A stretch of 64,000 nt of DNA from Lichina pygmaea (GCA_963422465.1 OY730172.1:4030001-4094000), one strand, 5' to 3'. Positions 46,065 to 56,963 are shown, counted from the first letter of the stretch. Notes: a model not told the origin generated them from the sequence alone. Numbers and translations: made by a program.

Positions 46065-46743
46065 GGACACGCGTCCCTTGACGAGCAGCGTCTTTCAAGT
46101 TCAAGAGACTTTTTTCCTGGCGGCTGTGCCGTAGGCACGGCGAGTGGAGCTGTCTAGCCGACAGGACGACCGGCTGCTTGTCTTGACATGCGAACTGCCT
46201 CTGAGATCACATGTCAACACGGATGCTCATTGCTTGAAGATATGGCTGCACTTGGGAAACTCGCCTCCTCATACCGCTGGACTCGTTCTTGCTACGGCAT
46301 CCGGCCTGCTGCCCAGCTTGAGCGTGCTCTGCTCCTCGGGTATCAAATCACTCCTTGCCAAGTCAGACAAGCTTCACCATCAACGTCAAGGGAAGATACT
46401 CGTCCTAGAGAGGCCCATTGTGTACAATGAAGGCGCCTGCCGGCTGCCAGGAGCAAGAGGATGACTCCTATCTCCTGGAAGATCATGTGGAGGCCGTCGA
46501 GGCCCCAAGTCCCGTGGGGCGTGACGCACGCTGGCATTATGGCTTAATTCACCATCGTCACCGTTGTCCCAGGGTGCATCTGGACACGTCAGTGGCCATT
46601 GCTCTTCAAACACTCGATTGTCACGGGGTTGCCGCTGCTATTAGCGCCTGATGCTAGGCCTGGAATTCCCCATTGAGCTTTCATAACGGCGTTCGCCTTT
46701 CCCGAGGGTTGGATTGCTGGAGATGGAAATGTTGATTCACTCC
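46065..46743. other. Intergenic, 3' of FIP1
   Basis: FIP1 3' flank and the upstream region of the repeat gene. Open frames show no family features. The last ATGs before the repeat gene lie at 46722 and 46729, just upstream of the TATA box. Confidence 0.45.
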
Positions 46744-46759
46744 AACAGCTCCCTCCCCA

Positions 46760-46765
46760 TATAAA
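46760..46765 (+). promoter_or_regulatory. TATA box of the repeat-rich gene
   Basis: TATAAA within CCCATATAAAGGGC. It is followed after about 20-30 bp by CT-rich sequence (TTTCTCCACTCTTCATTTC) typical of fungal transcription start regions. A start site near 46790-46800 is inferred. Confidence 0.65.
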
Positions 46766-46789
46766 GGGCTTTCTCCACTCTTCATTTCG

Positions 46790-47952
46790 AAATTTCAGTT
46801 CTCCAGACCATCGAACTATCAAGCTTCGACAGCACACTTCCAGCTTTCAGTCTTCATACAAAGCACACACTCATCTCTCGATACCGATCACAGCAGTTCG
46901 GAGCACACTCTTATTCTTCAGAACCTTCATCAGGATCTCTGCTCCTTCGTCTCTCGATCTCGCATTCTGGCAGACGAAAACACACTTCGCCGGCTGCAGC
47001 TACTGGTCGTTTCAAACGGTCCAGGATAGTTTTTATCACGGCACTTCCGGTTGACACAAACTTTAGCCCTTCTCAGGCTTCTCCTCTTACCTCCATTCTC
47101 CTCACTTCCGACCTCGAGCACCTGCATCGCTTTTCCGTCTTCGAGTCGGACATATTCAAGGTCAGATTCTACAGAACTTCTCCGGGAAGGTTCGGCTGTC
47201 CTTCTACGCATCTCACACACAGTCCCGACAAGCCGCACTTTCAGCCGCTACGGAGTGGTCCGCTCTCCCGTCTTAGTGGATCAGAAACACGTTCGCGTCG
47301 TTCACCTACGACCCTCGTTGTATTCGCACCGCCGTTTGGACCCGAGCATCTAGACGGTAGCCTATTCGGATACCGATTTTCTCACCCGCCATCTTTTCGA
47401 ACACCGTTGCGTACGGTCAGCGTCCAGTCCACAAACGGTCGCTCATCATCGTCACCGAGGCTCGAGTAGTCTCGCTACTCTTTCCGGGACTCGTCATCCT
47501 CACCTTCACTCTCTCTCTACGTTCATTGCTGCTCGCAGCACGCACTCAGTCGTCAGACTGCATCTCGTTCTCAAGGGCTACTACCGTCTCTTGAGGTCTC
47601 TACACGTCCTCTCTTACCACAAATCTGATCATTCAGACTATCTCCCTCATATTCCTGGATTTTTACGGCTCAGGCTCTGTCATCGATTTGGCCTTCGTCT
47701 TCTTACTCTCTTCACACATCTCACGTCCTTTAGGGCTTCTCTCTCGCTCGACCTAACTCACAGACTCACAAGACGACATCGTTAAGGCACAGGTACTTGG
47801 GACCAACCTTGCCTCCTGCACTTGCGTCCGATAAGCCCTATCAGGTACAGCGTGCAGAGCTCTTGTTTGTTGCTTCAAGCATCAGCCGGCTACTCAGCAA
47901 CGTCATTCACCAGCAGTGGCATACTCCGTCGTTGTGATCTCAGCATATCAAG
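46790..47952 (+). promoter_or_regulatory. Very long ATG-free, pyrimidine-rich 5' leader
   Basis: From 46732 to 47952 there is no ATG on the plus strand, whereas its complement CAT occurs about 25 times. The first ATG is the start codon of the repeat gene. With the TATA box at 46760 this indicates a 5' untranslated leader of about 1.15 kb. Embedded introns cannot be excluded, since GT and AG sites exist. Composition is CT-rich (TCTC, CTTC words) throughout. Confidence 0.75.
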
Positions 47953-50051
47953 ATGTCTCGTCAAGGTTCACCGAACGAGCGTGCAGCGCAGTCTGGTCAC
48001 GAGCCCCCAATGGGACCCGCAACGACCGACGCCGAATTGAGTTTGACCTACCAACAGCTGCTAAGCGGCGATGATGAAAGGTCCCCCGGAGTCTTCGGGC
48101 TAGCTGATCACCATGAGGGAGAGCAGCCGTATGGAAGCCTCGGACAAGCCAACCACCACGAGGAAGAGCCGCCGTATGGAAGCCTCGGGCTAGCCAACCA
48201 CCACGAGCAAGAGCAGCCGTATGGAAGCTTCGGGCTAGCCGACCACCATGAGGAAGAGCAGCCGTATGGAAGCCTCGGACTAGCCGACCACCACGAGGAA
48301 GAGCTGCCGTATGGAAGCCTCGGGCTAGCCAACCACCACGAGCAAGAGCCGCCGTATGGAAGCCTCGGGCTAGCCGACCATCACGAGGGAGAGCCGCCGT
48401 ATGGAAGCTTCGGGCTAGCCGACCACCATGAGGAAGAGCAGCCGTATGGAAGCCTCGGACAAGCCAACCACCACGAGCAAGAGCCGCCGTATGGAAGCCT
48501 CGGACAAGCCGACCACCACGAGCAAGAGCTGCCGTATGGAAGCCTCGCCAACCGCCCTGAGGAGGAGCGATTGTTTGGAGCCTTCGGAGTTGCCAACCAC
48601 CATGAGCAAGAGCTATCGGCCTGGGTACACGCGACGCCGGCGGAGGCTGCGCCATCAGCGTACACACACGGGACATCGGTGGAGGCTGCGCCATCGGCCT
48701 CGACACACGCGATACCCGCGCATGCTGAACCATCGGTTTTGACGCACGCGACATTGGCGGAGGCTCAGCAGTTGTGGCTACAGGGCTTCGTCACGGCGGG
48801 TCGGCCGCATTTCCCCGGTAAGCGGCTCCTATGTCTAATTTTCAAGAAGGCCGCTAACGAAGGTGCGTCTGAAGCATACGCGGGCAACTATTTCCTGGGA
48901 CTCGGGGACGTGGACCCGTCGCTCTTGGACCTCCGGGGAGGAGACGAGCAAGGCCAAGGTGCGGGAGTACCAGACACTGTCCGGTACTCCCACCAGGGCC
49001 AGGAGGAGGACGCGGCCTCGGGGGCCGATGCTGGGGCCGGCGCCGGTGCTGACGACACCGTCGACCAAGCCGCCGGCGCCGGGGGATTCGTGCACGAGTT
49101 CCCCAACTGGGAGGCGGCTCAGGCCGCCATGAATGCCCACTTGCGCCTGGGTCCGGCCAACGACCCAACCTTCCCCCGGAACGCCGGCCAGGACCGACAA
49201 TGTGTGGAGCGTCTGTCGCTCGCGATTTGCGACGTCTCCAACACATTGGACCTCCCCCCCGGCGCTGTCGCAGCCGGGGGGAAGGTCCCTCAGGCCTACG
49301 GCAAGTTCGCCGAGGGGAAGTACAGCCGGGCCCAGGTGCAGATGGTGGCATGGAACGTGCTGGTAGGTCAATCGAACACCTGACATCTTCTTGGTCGAGG
49401 CTAAGCAAAGTCGTGTCTCAGTACAAGGCAAAGGAGAGATGGACTTCGGGGGGTGTCGTTGCCCCTTGGCAACGGACCCGGAGGCCTCAACGGTTTGGGG
49501 CCTTCCGGTCTCTCATCGACGAGATCTGTCGCGTGCTCTCCGTGAGTATCATCAGATTCGAAAGGCACATGAGGCTTTACTGACTTGATGGAATGCAGCA
49601 ACGGAAGACAATCGCAAAGCGATTGTTCGATCCCGAGTTCACCAAAGAACTCGTGGACAACCCGGGCGCGCAGCTCCAGGTATGTGAATGTCTTGTTTCC
49701 CCACCACTGATAGCATTTCGTTGATGCAATGCTGACTTATCTGCCTAACAGCGCGCGGCGCAGAACAAGCGCCTCAACACCAACAAGGCCCGGCAGATCC
49801 GTCGGGGCCGTCAGGCGCTGAGCGACGAGGCCCCCGCCCCCGACGCCAACGCCCAGGCGGGGGACGCGCCAGCGCCCGCGTCGGCGGAGGCTCCTGCACC
49901 TCCCGCCGACGACGGTGCCCAGGCCGACGAAGACGGCACTGACGGCCCCGATGTGGCTGCCGGCTTGGTGTCGCAGGAGGAGGGCGAGGCGCCCTCCCCT
50001 CCGCCTGCGCCCGCCGAAGAGACTCGGGGCACCAAACGGCGGCGTCGTTGA
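47953..50051 (+). CDS. Unrecognised protein with 15-residue tandem repeats and basic C-terminus
   Basis: Exons 47953-49362, 49422-49541, 49599-49679, 49752-50051; 1911 bp, 636 residues, every exon in phase 0. The second intron has a TACTGAC branch point. The N-terminal third holds ten near-perfect copies plus about two decayed copies of a GLADHHEEEQPYGSL unit. A Thr/Ala-rich linker of degenerate repeats (SAYTHGTSVEAAP) follows. Then comes a globular-looking region with EFPNWEAAQAAMNAHLRLGP, CVERLSLAICDVSNTLDLPP, KFAEGKYSRAQVQMVAWNVL and FRSLIDEICRVL. After it is a basic segment (QNKRLNTNKARQIRRGRQ), an Ala/Pro/Glu tail and a final KRRRR. Nuclear location is plausible from the basic ends. I recognise no family. 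A strong TATA promoter and long leader precede it, and a 91-bp repeat array follows the stop. Confidence 0.7.
48097..48624 (+). repeat. 45-bp coding tandem repeat (15 residues)
   Basis: Ten units of 45 bp run from 48097 to about 48546. They differ mainly at GLAD/GLAN/GQAN, EEE/EQE/EGE and the Gln/Pro/Leu before PYGS. Two diverged units follow (ANRPEEERLFGAF; GVANHHEQELSAW). The interleaved variant pattern suggests unequal exchange between copies. Confidence 0.92.
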
Positions 50052-51402
50052 GTCGCTTCTCGGGCTCGGCGGCGTCGGCCCCCCAAGTTCTTCGGCGGCT
50101 TCCGTTGGGAGGAGCGTAGACAGATCGCGGCAGCCCCCGGGTCCGAGACCCCCCCGGTCCACGCCTTGCCTTGTGCAGCGAACAGCGTTCCATGATTCGT
50201 CGGCGGCCTTTGCGACGGGGGGTTAGCCAGAGCGCGGCGCCCCCCCAGCCTCTCAGTCCCAAGTCCCTCGTGCCCCGTCCCTCCTGGTCCTCGCCTTGGT
50301 CGGCTAACAACGTCTCGTAGATTCTCGGTAGCCGTCGTCGGGGAAAGGGGTCAGCGAGAGCGACACCCCCCCATCCTCGTCTTGCTCTGCCCGGCCAACA
50401 ACGTCTTCTACTGCGCCGTTGGCTTTTTTCGGGGGGCTAGCCAGAACACGATAGTCCTTCCGGGCTCACGTCCCGCTCTACGAGGCCAACAGCGTCCTCT
50501 ACTTCGTCGGTCGCCTTTGTTGGGGGGCTAACCAGAACACCACAGTCCTCTCGGATTCACGTCTTGCTCCGCTTGACCAACAGCATCCCCTACTTCGTCG
50601 GTGGTCTTTGCTGGGGGGCTAACCAGAACATGACTGTTCTCCCTGGTTCACATCTTGCTCCGTGCAACTAACTGAAATCGTCAACAATGCTTCCCAATAC
50701 TAATCCACTACCAATACCATCAGTTTGGACATCAACGTGTTCTCTTGTTCCGCTTTGATACTAAATTCTAGTAATCGCTGTGATGGCAAGTGGGCACCCT
50801 GTTGTTCACCTCGCGATACTTGTAGTCCCTGTCATGATGAGTAGGCTCTCTATCACCAACCACTACTGATCTGTAGCCTCTTTACCGTTTTGTAGTTTCC
50901 ATGATGTGCAGGCCTTTTCTTCTTTCCTTCTTGCTATTCTTGTGATGCTGCTATTCCTGTGACGATATGTGATTTTATTCTTCCCTACTGTCTTGCATCA
51001 AGTCTCCACCCGGTAATTGATTTGTGCTACAACAAAGTAGACGCCTGTAGATGGGTGCCTTAGAGCGCCTCCTATCTCAGCGCCCACTCGGTATGGCTCT
51101 ACTTGTACCTTCGTACATACGTACGTCCCAGTACATACGTACTTCCGTTAGCCTGCGGTACCGGTACGTGTGTACCTTAGCCAGTCTCCAAGCTCTACTG
51201 GTACCGTAGACATCAGTCTGGATCTGCTTCTATTCGCGCTAAACCGTCACGGGTGTGTTTCTATAGGACCTCATCAAGAGTAGCTGTGTGAAAAATTCGA
51301 TGTTGTAGGTGTTGGGGCATGAAGCCGGATTTGCTCCTGGCCGATTGCTGCTTCTACAGCCAACACCTTGTGCTCCTCTGCTGTCTTCATTCGCCAGCCG
51401 AA
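50052..51402. other. Intergenic: 91-bp array then non-repetitive spacer
   Basis: The tandem array takes up about 50093-50670. The remaining spacer to the TTC1 start has a GTAC palindrome cluster at about 51113-51165 and no recognised gene. Confidence 0.5.
50093..50670. repeat. Degenerate ~91-bp tandem array beginning 42 bp after the stop codon
   Basis: Six units can be aligned, starting at about 50093, 50198, 50324, 50414, 50505 and 50596. The last three are exactly 91 bp apart and share CGTCGGT-G-CTTTG, GGGGGGCTAACCAGAACA, TCACGTCTTGCTC and CCAACAGC-TCC-CTACTT. The first three are more diverged and include insertions. It probably lies in the 3' untranslated or terminator region of the repeat gene. 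Confidence 0.85.
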
Positions 51403-52646
51403 ATGGAATCCAAAGCGGTCGACAGCGACGTGAAGCCAGGTGCGGAACCCACTGAAGATACACTCGCCGAGACAAGACCGGAGTTGAGGCTTCCCCCCGA
51501 GGAGGAGGCTGTAGGTTCGAACGCATCGATCCTCCCAGCGGGAAGGTAGGAAGTACTGATGAAATGGTTTCTGGCGTATGAAAGGCACTACTCGACGAGT
51601 CCAACAAGCAGAAGTTACACGCAAATCAACTATTCAGCTCGGCAAGGTACTCGGAGGCTATCCAGCAGTATGACAAGGCCCTGTCGTCGTGCCCAGACTA
51701 TCTGGAGTACGAAGTTGCCGTGCTTCGAAGCAACATCGCAGCCTGTCACATCAAACTCGAAGACTGGGAAAGCGCCATCAAGGCGGCAGATGCTGCCCTC
51801 GAAGGGCTCGACCGACTGGAGCGAAGGGGCAAGGATCATGCCATCGAGGACAAGAACGACGACAGGAAGAAGGAGAGCGGGGACCCGACAACCGAAGAGT
51901 GCGAAGAAGAGGACATAATCAGCCCCGGTGCCCAAAAAAGTGGACCCAGCCCTGTTCCCAAGGAGCAGGAGAAGAAAGGACCAAGCGATGAAGACATCTC
52001 GCGCATCAGGATTAAAGCGCTGATGCGCAGAGCCAACGCCCGACTGGAGTCGGGAGGATGGTCAGCGTTGTCGGGTGCCGAAGAAGGTACCCTATGCCCT
52101 GTCGTCCACGACAAGCCCCATATCATGGGACGTTTCCCACGAAGACTGGGGGTTTTTTTCCCTCGTCGTCCCTGCAGCGCTGACACGGCGGACACCGTTT
52201 ATTCAGACTACAAGATGCTCTCGAGCATGTCTGGCTTGCAAGCCCGGGACCGGAAAATGGTGATGCAACAACTACGAACACTACCGTCCCGCATCGACGT
52301 GGCCAAGCAGAGGGAGGTTGGCGAGATGATGGGCAAGTTGAAAGAGGTAAGCTTGTACAGTTACGACTATTCTTTACGTCAGACCCTCCCCCTCCGACAA
52401 GTTTTCCATGCCGCTCTAAAAGCTGCTCGGGGGGGGGGGGGGGGGGGGAGCGATGCTGCTGCTGATGAGTGTGCTCTCTTGCTTACTTTCCCCTTCACCA
52501 TCGACCTACAGCTTGGCAACGGCCTGCTCAAACCCTTTGGCCTGTCGACCGATAACTTCAACATGGTGAAGGACGAGGGTTCTGGCGGCTATAGCGTCCA
52601 GTTCAACCAAGGAGGTGGGAATCAAGGTGGTGGTAGGTCGGGGTAG
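51403..52646 (+). CDS. ttc1: TTC1-like tetratricopeptide repeat protein
   Basis: Exons 51403-51510, 51585-52086, 52207-52346, 52512-52646; 885 bp, 294 residues. After an acidic N-terminus, TPR helices read LLDESNKQKLHANQLFSSAR, YSEAIQQYDKALSSCPDYLE, AVLRSNIAACHIKLEDWESA and IRIKALMRRANARLESGGWS. An acidic Lys/Glu-rich loop interrupts the array. The C-terminus LKEL-GNGLLKPFGLSTDNFNM followed by GSGGYSVQFNQGG is the conserved end of the TTC1 family. Known: TTC1 is a small TPR adaptor linked to Hsp70/Hsp90 and Ras/Galpha signalling in animals; its fungal role is little known. Intron 1 was chosen at 51511 (phase 0, TACTGAT branch) over a later GT that breaks the frame. The last intron contains a 20-bp poly-G run. 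Confidence 0.85.
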
Positions 52647-53263
52647 TGCCTGATAACAGGTGTAGCAGGCTAGGGTTACTGCTTGGGGAGGGTTGATGCT
52701 AGGGAAGGGCTGCTGCCGGGGAAGGGCTGCTGCTGCCGGGGATATTGGTGCTTGGGATGTTCTGGTGTCGCCACCAAGTACTTTCTGCAAACGAAGTGAA
52801 CTTTGGGAAAGTCGGTATTGGGAAGATAGAGTAGGTTGGAAGACGGGACATCTGGAAGATCAACGGATGTCTGGAAGATGGAACATTTGGAAGATGGAAG
52901 AGCCCCATCTACAGTAGGGAGACTTTGTTGCCTTGGGATGGGATAGAACTGTTGCGTTGAGATGAGATGGGATATACCGTACGTGCGGCACTGCGGTGGC
53001 TGATGCATTTGGGGGGACGAGACACATGTAGATAAGCAACGATGGGAAATACGGTACGTATGGCTTATGACTGTGGACGATGTTGGGACCGCCGAGTTGG
53101 GTACAGTACGGTACGCAATGAGCTTGTCACACGAGATGATTCTGATATCGTACGACGCTACTCGACACCACAGGCTGCCCACTCGACGCCACCACCACCA
53201 GCCCCCCAGGTACAGTACAGTACAGTGCAACAAGCGCTTCCAGCGAACTACGTGACGACCGCG
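52647..53263. other. Convergent intergenic region
   Basis: About 600 bp between the 3' ends of the TTC1-like gene and XAP5. It has short imperfect direct repeats (GGGAAGGGCTGCTGC at about 52700; CTGGAAGAT at about 52850-52885) and GTACAGTAC words. No gene was seen. Confidence 0.5.
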
Positions 53264-54595
53264 TCACGAGAAGAAAAAGGCGTTTCCACCGGGATCGCGA
53301 CGTATGGCGCGACTGTAATCCTTGTCGGGATCGAACTCCTCCCAGACGCTGGCGGGGAAGATGTGCTTGTTGCGCTCGTACCAGCGGCGATCGACGACCT
53401 TGGTGTAGGTGGCGTCGTCTCTGTAGCCCTCGAGCGTCTGGTCCAGGGCGGTCAGCGGCTCGGCGCGCCGCTTCGACGACGACGACGACCGGCTCTCCTC
53501 GGCCAACTCCAGCGTCGCAATGTCCGCGGCCGTGTCGTACGGCGGCGAATGCGCCGTCGGTTGGGCCGAGTAGTCGAACAGGAGACCCCCCCGAGGACTC
53601 TTGGTACGGTTGACGACGAAGTAGTAGAACTCGTAGTGCTGCGGCGCCAAGCGTTAGCCGGCGCCCTGTTCGTGGGATTCGCACTCGGTGGCGTTGCCGC
53701 GGCTGCACTCACATGAGGGATGATCACCTCGCCTCTGACGAGCAGGAGATCGTCGACCCCTACCCTGGCCCATTCTCGTTTGCTGCTCGCTCGCTCCCCG
53801 GCGCCGCCAACCCCCCGCTCCGCGCCCACTTTCCTGGCTTTGTCGAGGAAGAGCCACACGTGGTTTCCTTTCTTGACTTTGCATATCCCCCCGGGTATGT
53901 TGGTGCCGTCGTAGAACACGAACGGGATCGCCATCTCCGTGGCCCGAACAGCCTTCTGCATGAGCAGGAACTCCTTGCGCAGCTTCTCACGCATCTGGGC
54001 GTCCTTCAGCAAGGTGGATTTCGTCACCACCTTGGGCATCACGGCCACCGACGCATCCGGACCCAATCGCCGTTTCTCAGTCTTGTCCTCGTCTGTTGAG
54101 GCATCTGCTGTGGAAGAGCCCTTGCCACCGTTTGTGGGCTTGGTATTCAAGCGCGTAGCAGCCACGGCTCCTTCAGAACCACCGCCGTCATCCTCGTCGA
54201 GATCTTCAGCACCCGACGCGAACGATAGCTTTCCCAGCTCCGCCTTCCGTTTCTTCTTCGGTCGCGCTTTGGGCGTCAATGCCCTATACTTTGACCGTTA
54301 GCACAAGAGCAGACAGTGGCGGCCAAGATACTTACCCGGCAGCGGCGGGAGTGGTGGTACCTGAAGTACTTGCGCTGGTAAATCTGCCGAGTGATCTATC
54401 CTCCGCCTCACGCTCTTTCTGCTCCAGAGCTTCCGCGCGTCTTTTGCGGAAGTCTGACAGGTGGACCAGGCCAACCGTTTGGGATTTAAGCAGATCCTCG
54501 GCCGTTGAGGTTTGGGATGTAAAGTTGGAGTTCATGGCCGGGTTCGGAGTAGAGGTCCGCGACGGCGTTGCCGCCGATGGTAGAGACGTCGGCAT
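53264..54595 (-). CDS. xap5: XAP5/FAM50 family nuclear protein
   Basis: Exons (minus): 54595-54336, 54283-53713, 53638-53264; 1206 bp, 401 residues. The N-terminus has [21 protein letters not shown] basic [19 protein letters not shown] segment (likely nuclear signal) and a disordered part follow. The XAP5 domain reads [80 protein letters not shown] and [20 protein letters not shown], ending NAFFFS. Known: XAP5 proteins are nuclear, act in transcription or splicing, and (in S. pombe and Chlamydomonas) restrain antisense or repeat transcription. A canonical ATG at 54595 was used; an apparent earlier start is not an ATG. Confidence 0.93.
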
Positions 54596-55567
54596 GGTCA
54601 CGATATCTCAGCGGTCTCTAAAAAAGATGGATTTGAGGAGTGGCAGTGGTGTTTCAGGCACCCTCACCGCTGCATCGTCTTTTCGACGTCGACTTGGTGG
54701 AGTGCCGGCGTGCCGGGCACGTGCCTGGCACAAGAAACTACAAGTAAAGTACGTTTGAGAGGAGAGACCAATAAGCCCGTCAAAACTGTTGCACCTATCG
54801 GTCATGTGATTAGCCTATCAGATGTAAGAGGACTTTTGTCGTCAACTTACTCGTACAGAGCCCGGCGGCACGGGGGGTCATATCCTGAGCGAGATAGAGT
54901 TACTTGTAACAGACAGACACTTATTGAACGTCAGTGGGTATTGACCGGGAAGTATCATAAGTACTGAAAGGATTTCAAGTCCTAGCCTCTTCCTTATACT
55001 GTAGCTGAGCATACCGTCACACCCTAATGCTTACGAGTAGAAGTCCTGGAGCCTTTCTGATACCGTATACCGGTACGTACTACTACTGACTAGTCTCTTC
55101 ACTTTTGTTCCAGCACTGCAGCCCCTACTCGCTGTCGACCATGAGAGCTGGGCACAACGGGCTGCAGGTGATTAATTCAAAAACATGGTCATACCAGAAG
55201 AGCAATCGTTCGTTGAATGTTGAGCTTCCCAAGCACTTGCCGACAAACTCGGATCCCACAGAGCAGCGCATTGAACCCGTTGACGACGAGACCTAGGACA
55301 GGAAGCGTTCTTGCACTCCCCTCAGGGCCAAAGGGACACCAAGCCAGGTAGACCTTGTCCGGACTGGAGCTGCGGCCCGTCGTGTCTTCTCTTGAAGATG
55401 CACACGCTGAGAAATTTGATTTGCCACTTTGATGTTAGGCATGAAAGACATTACTTTCATCAATCTCAACCTGAGATCCTGCATTACCCAGGATTGAGGC
55501 ACGAGGACCTTTAGAACAGGATCTCAGCCGCTCGAAGCTCTCTATACCTTGTTGAATTAGGACCACA
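54596..55567. other. Intergenic between XAP5 and HEI10
   Basis: A divergent spacer of about 970 bp. Frames such as those at 55105-55296 show nothing recognisable. It presumably contains both promoters. Confidence 0.45.
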
Positions 55568-56963
55568 ATGGACTTTTACCTCCGCTGTAACTCTCTTGCA
55601 TGCCGGGTTGAGCTTACGGATTGGGCTGTAGTAACCACCTGCAGGTCACTCGCCCAAGCGCCCGGGGGTGCTTTCTCAAGAGCGCGGCTGACTGAACGGT
55701 CGTGCATCTAGCCACATATTCTGTATCAGCTGTTCTCAATCGCTCCATCTCTCCGCTGGAGATGGCGACCGCACTTGTCCAGCATGCAAGACAAGCCTTC
55801 CAAACCCGGACGATGCCGTGTCAACCCGGCTCAATCCCACTGAAGACTACAAGACAAGCGTTCTCAGTGGCCTCAGCCCTTCCATCATCACGGACTGCGC
55901 CAGTAGAGCGTTGTCGTTCTGGAACTATCAGAGCTCCCAAGAGATGTGAGATTGATCAGATGCGACCCCGGAATACCAACGGCTATTAACAGCTCGCGCA
56001 CCCAGAGTCTACCAGGACCATCTGAATCGCCATCTGAAGGAGAAACTAAGCCAGATCAAGACCCAGATGGAGAAAGCCACCCGGGATTCGGATACAGAGA
56101 TCGCCACTCTTCAGAACAAACTGATATGTGGGCCGGCCGTGCTGCCTCGAGGCTGAATGAGTGACTGACAGGCGTGTCTAGCGGTGCAGGTCAGCCAACA
56201 AGATCTGGAAAAGAAGACCCACGAGCTATCCGACGCCCTAAGAGAGAAGACACGGAAGTACAATCAGATGCAAGAGCTGTACAACAAACTTAAGCGGCGC
56301 ACCATGTATTCCCAAGTCCAAAATGCTGCCGCTGATGCAGTCAACCAATCGCTTCGTGACGACATCGGCTCCCGTCACTTTTCGACAGAGAGTCCCGGTA
56401 CTATGGCGACGGCAGAGGCGCTTCGTGGTAGCACGTTCGCTCAGGCATCGAATCGCAATCAAGACATTCTAGGAGAGAGTCGAACATTCCAGCAGCCACA
56501 GAATATTGGAGGAGGAAACAACGCCAACCCTCTCGCCAGCTCTTTGCCGCGTCCATTGCCTAGACCCGTACTCAGCCGTCGAGGCGATGCCGAGCGTACA
56601 TCTAGTACGCCACTGCCTTTTCGGTAGTCACCGCAAGCGCAGCTGACCGTTGAGATAGATTACGGTCTATCAGAGACTCTCGGTCAGCACAGACAGCCAC
56701 TGCCAGTGCCCGGCGGACGAGGAAGTTTTGTCGAGCCACCTCGCAGCTCCCGTGCTCAACCGCATGTACAATCCCAGATGCGAAGCCCAAGTCGTCGGCA
56801 GCCACTCGGTGGCTTAAGCGCAAATCCAGCTGGTGGCTCCGCTCTGGCTGGGTACGGCATGAGTGCCGGAATCAAAGCAAGCCGCGCACCAGCATCGGCA
56901 TCTAGTCCACATGGTCCCAAGTTCAACTCCATCCGCAGCACGCCAGGTTTCCCTCCCCGTTGA
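55568..56963 (+). CDS. hei10: HEI10/Zip3-type meiotic RING protein
   Basis: Exons 55568-55644, 55712-55945, 56006-56127, 56182-56623, 56693-56963; 1146 bp, 381 residues. The RING is split across exons 1 and 2: YLRCNSLACRVELTDWAVVT, TCSHIFCISCSQSL and DGDRTCPACKTSLPNPDD (Cys/His ligands CxxxxC, CxHxxCxxC and CxxC). Coiled coil follows: DHLNRHLKEKLSQIKTQMEK, EIATLQNKLISVQVSQQDLE and KYNQMQELYNKLKRRTMYSQ. The tail is disordered and Ser/Pro/Arg-rich, ending STPGFPPR. Known: HEI10 (CCNB1IP1) and Zip3 are SUMO/ubiquitin E3-type ZMM factors that mark crossover sites on the synaptonemal complex. All four introns keep the frame; without them no frame exceeds about 150 codons. Confidence 0.9.

Noticed and set aside
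48097-50670. CRISPR-like array
   Set aside because: The repeats are either contiguous in-frame coding units (45 bp) or a contiguous 91-bp tandem array, without spacers, in a eukaryotic genome.
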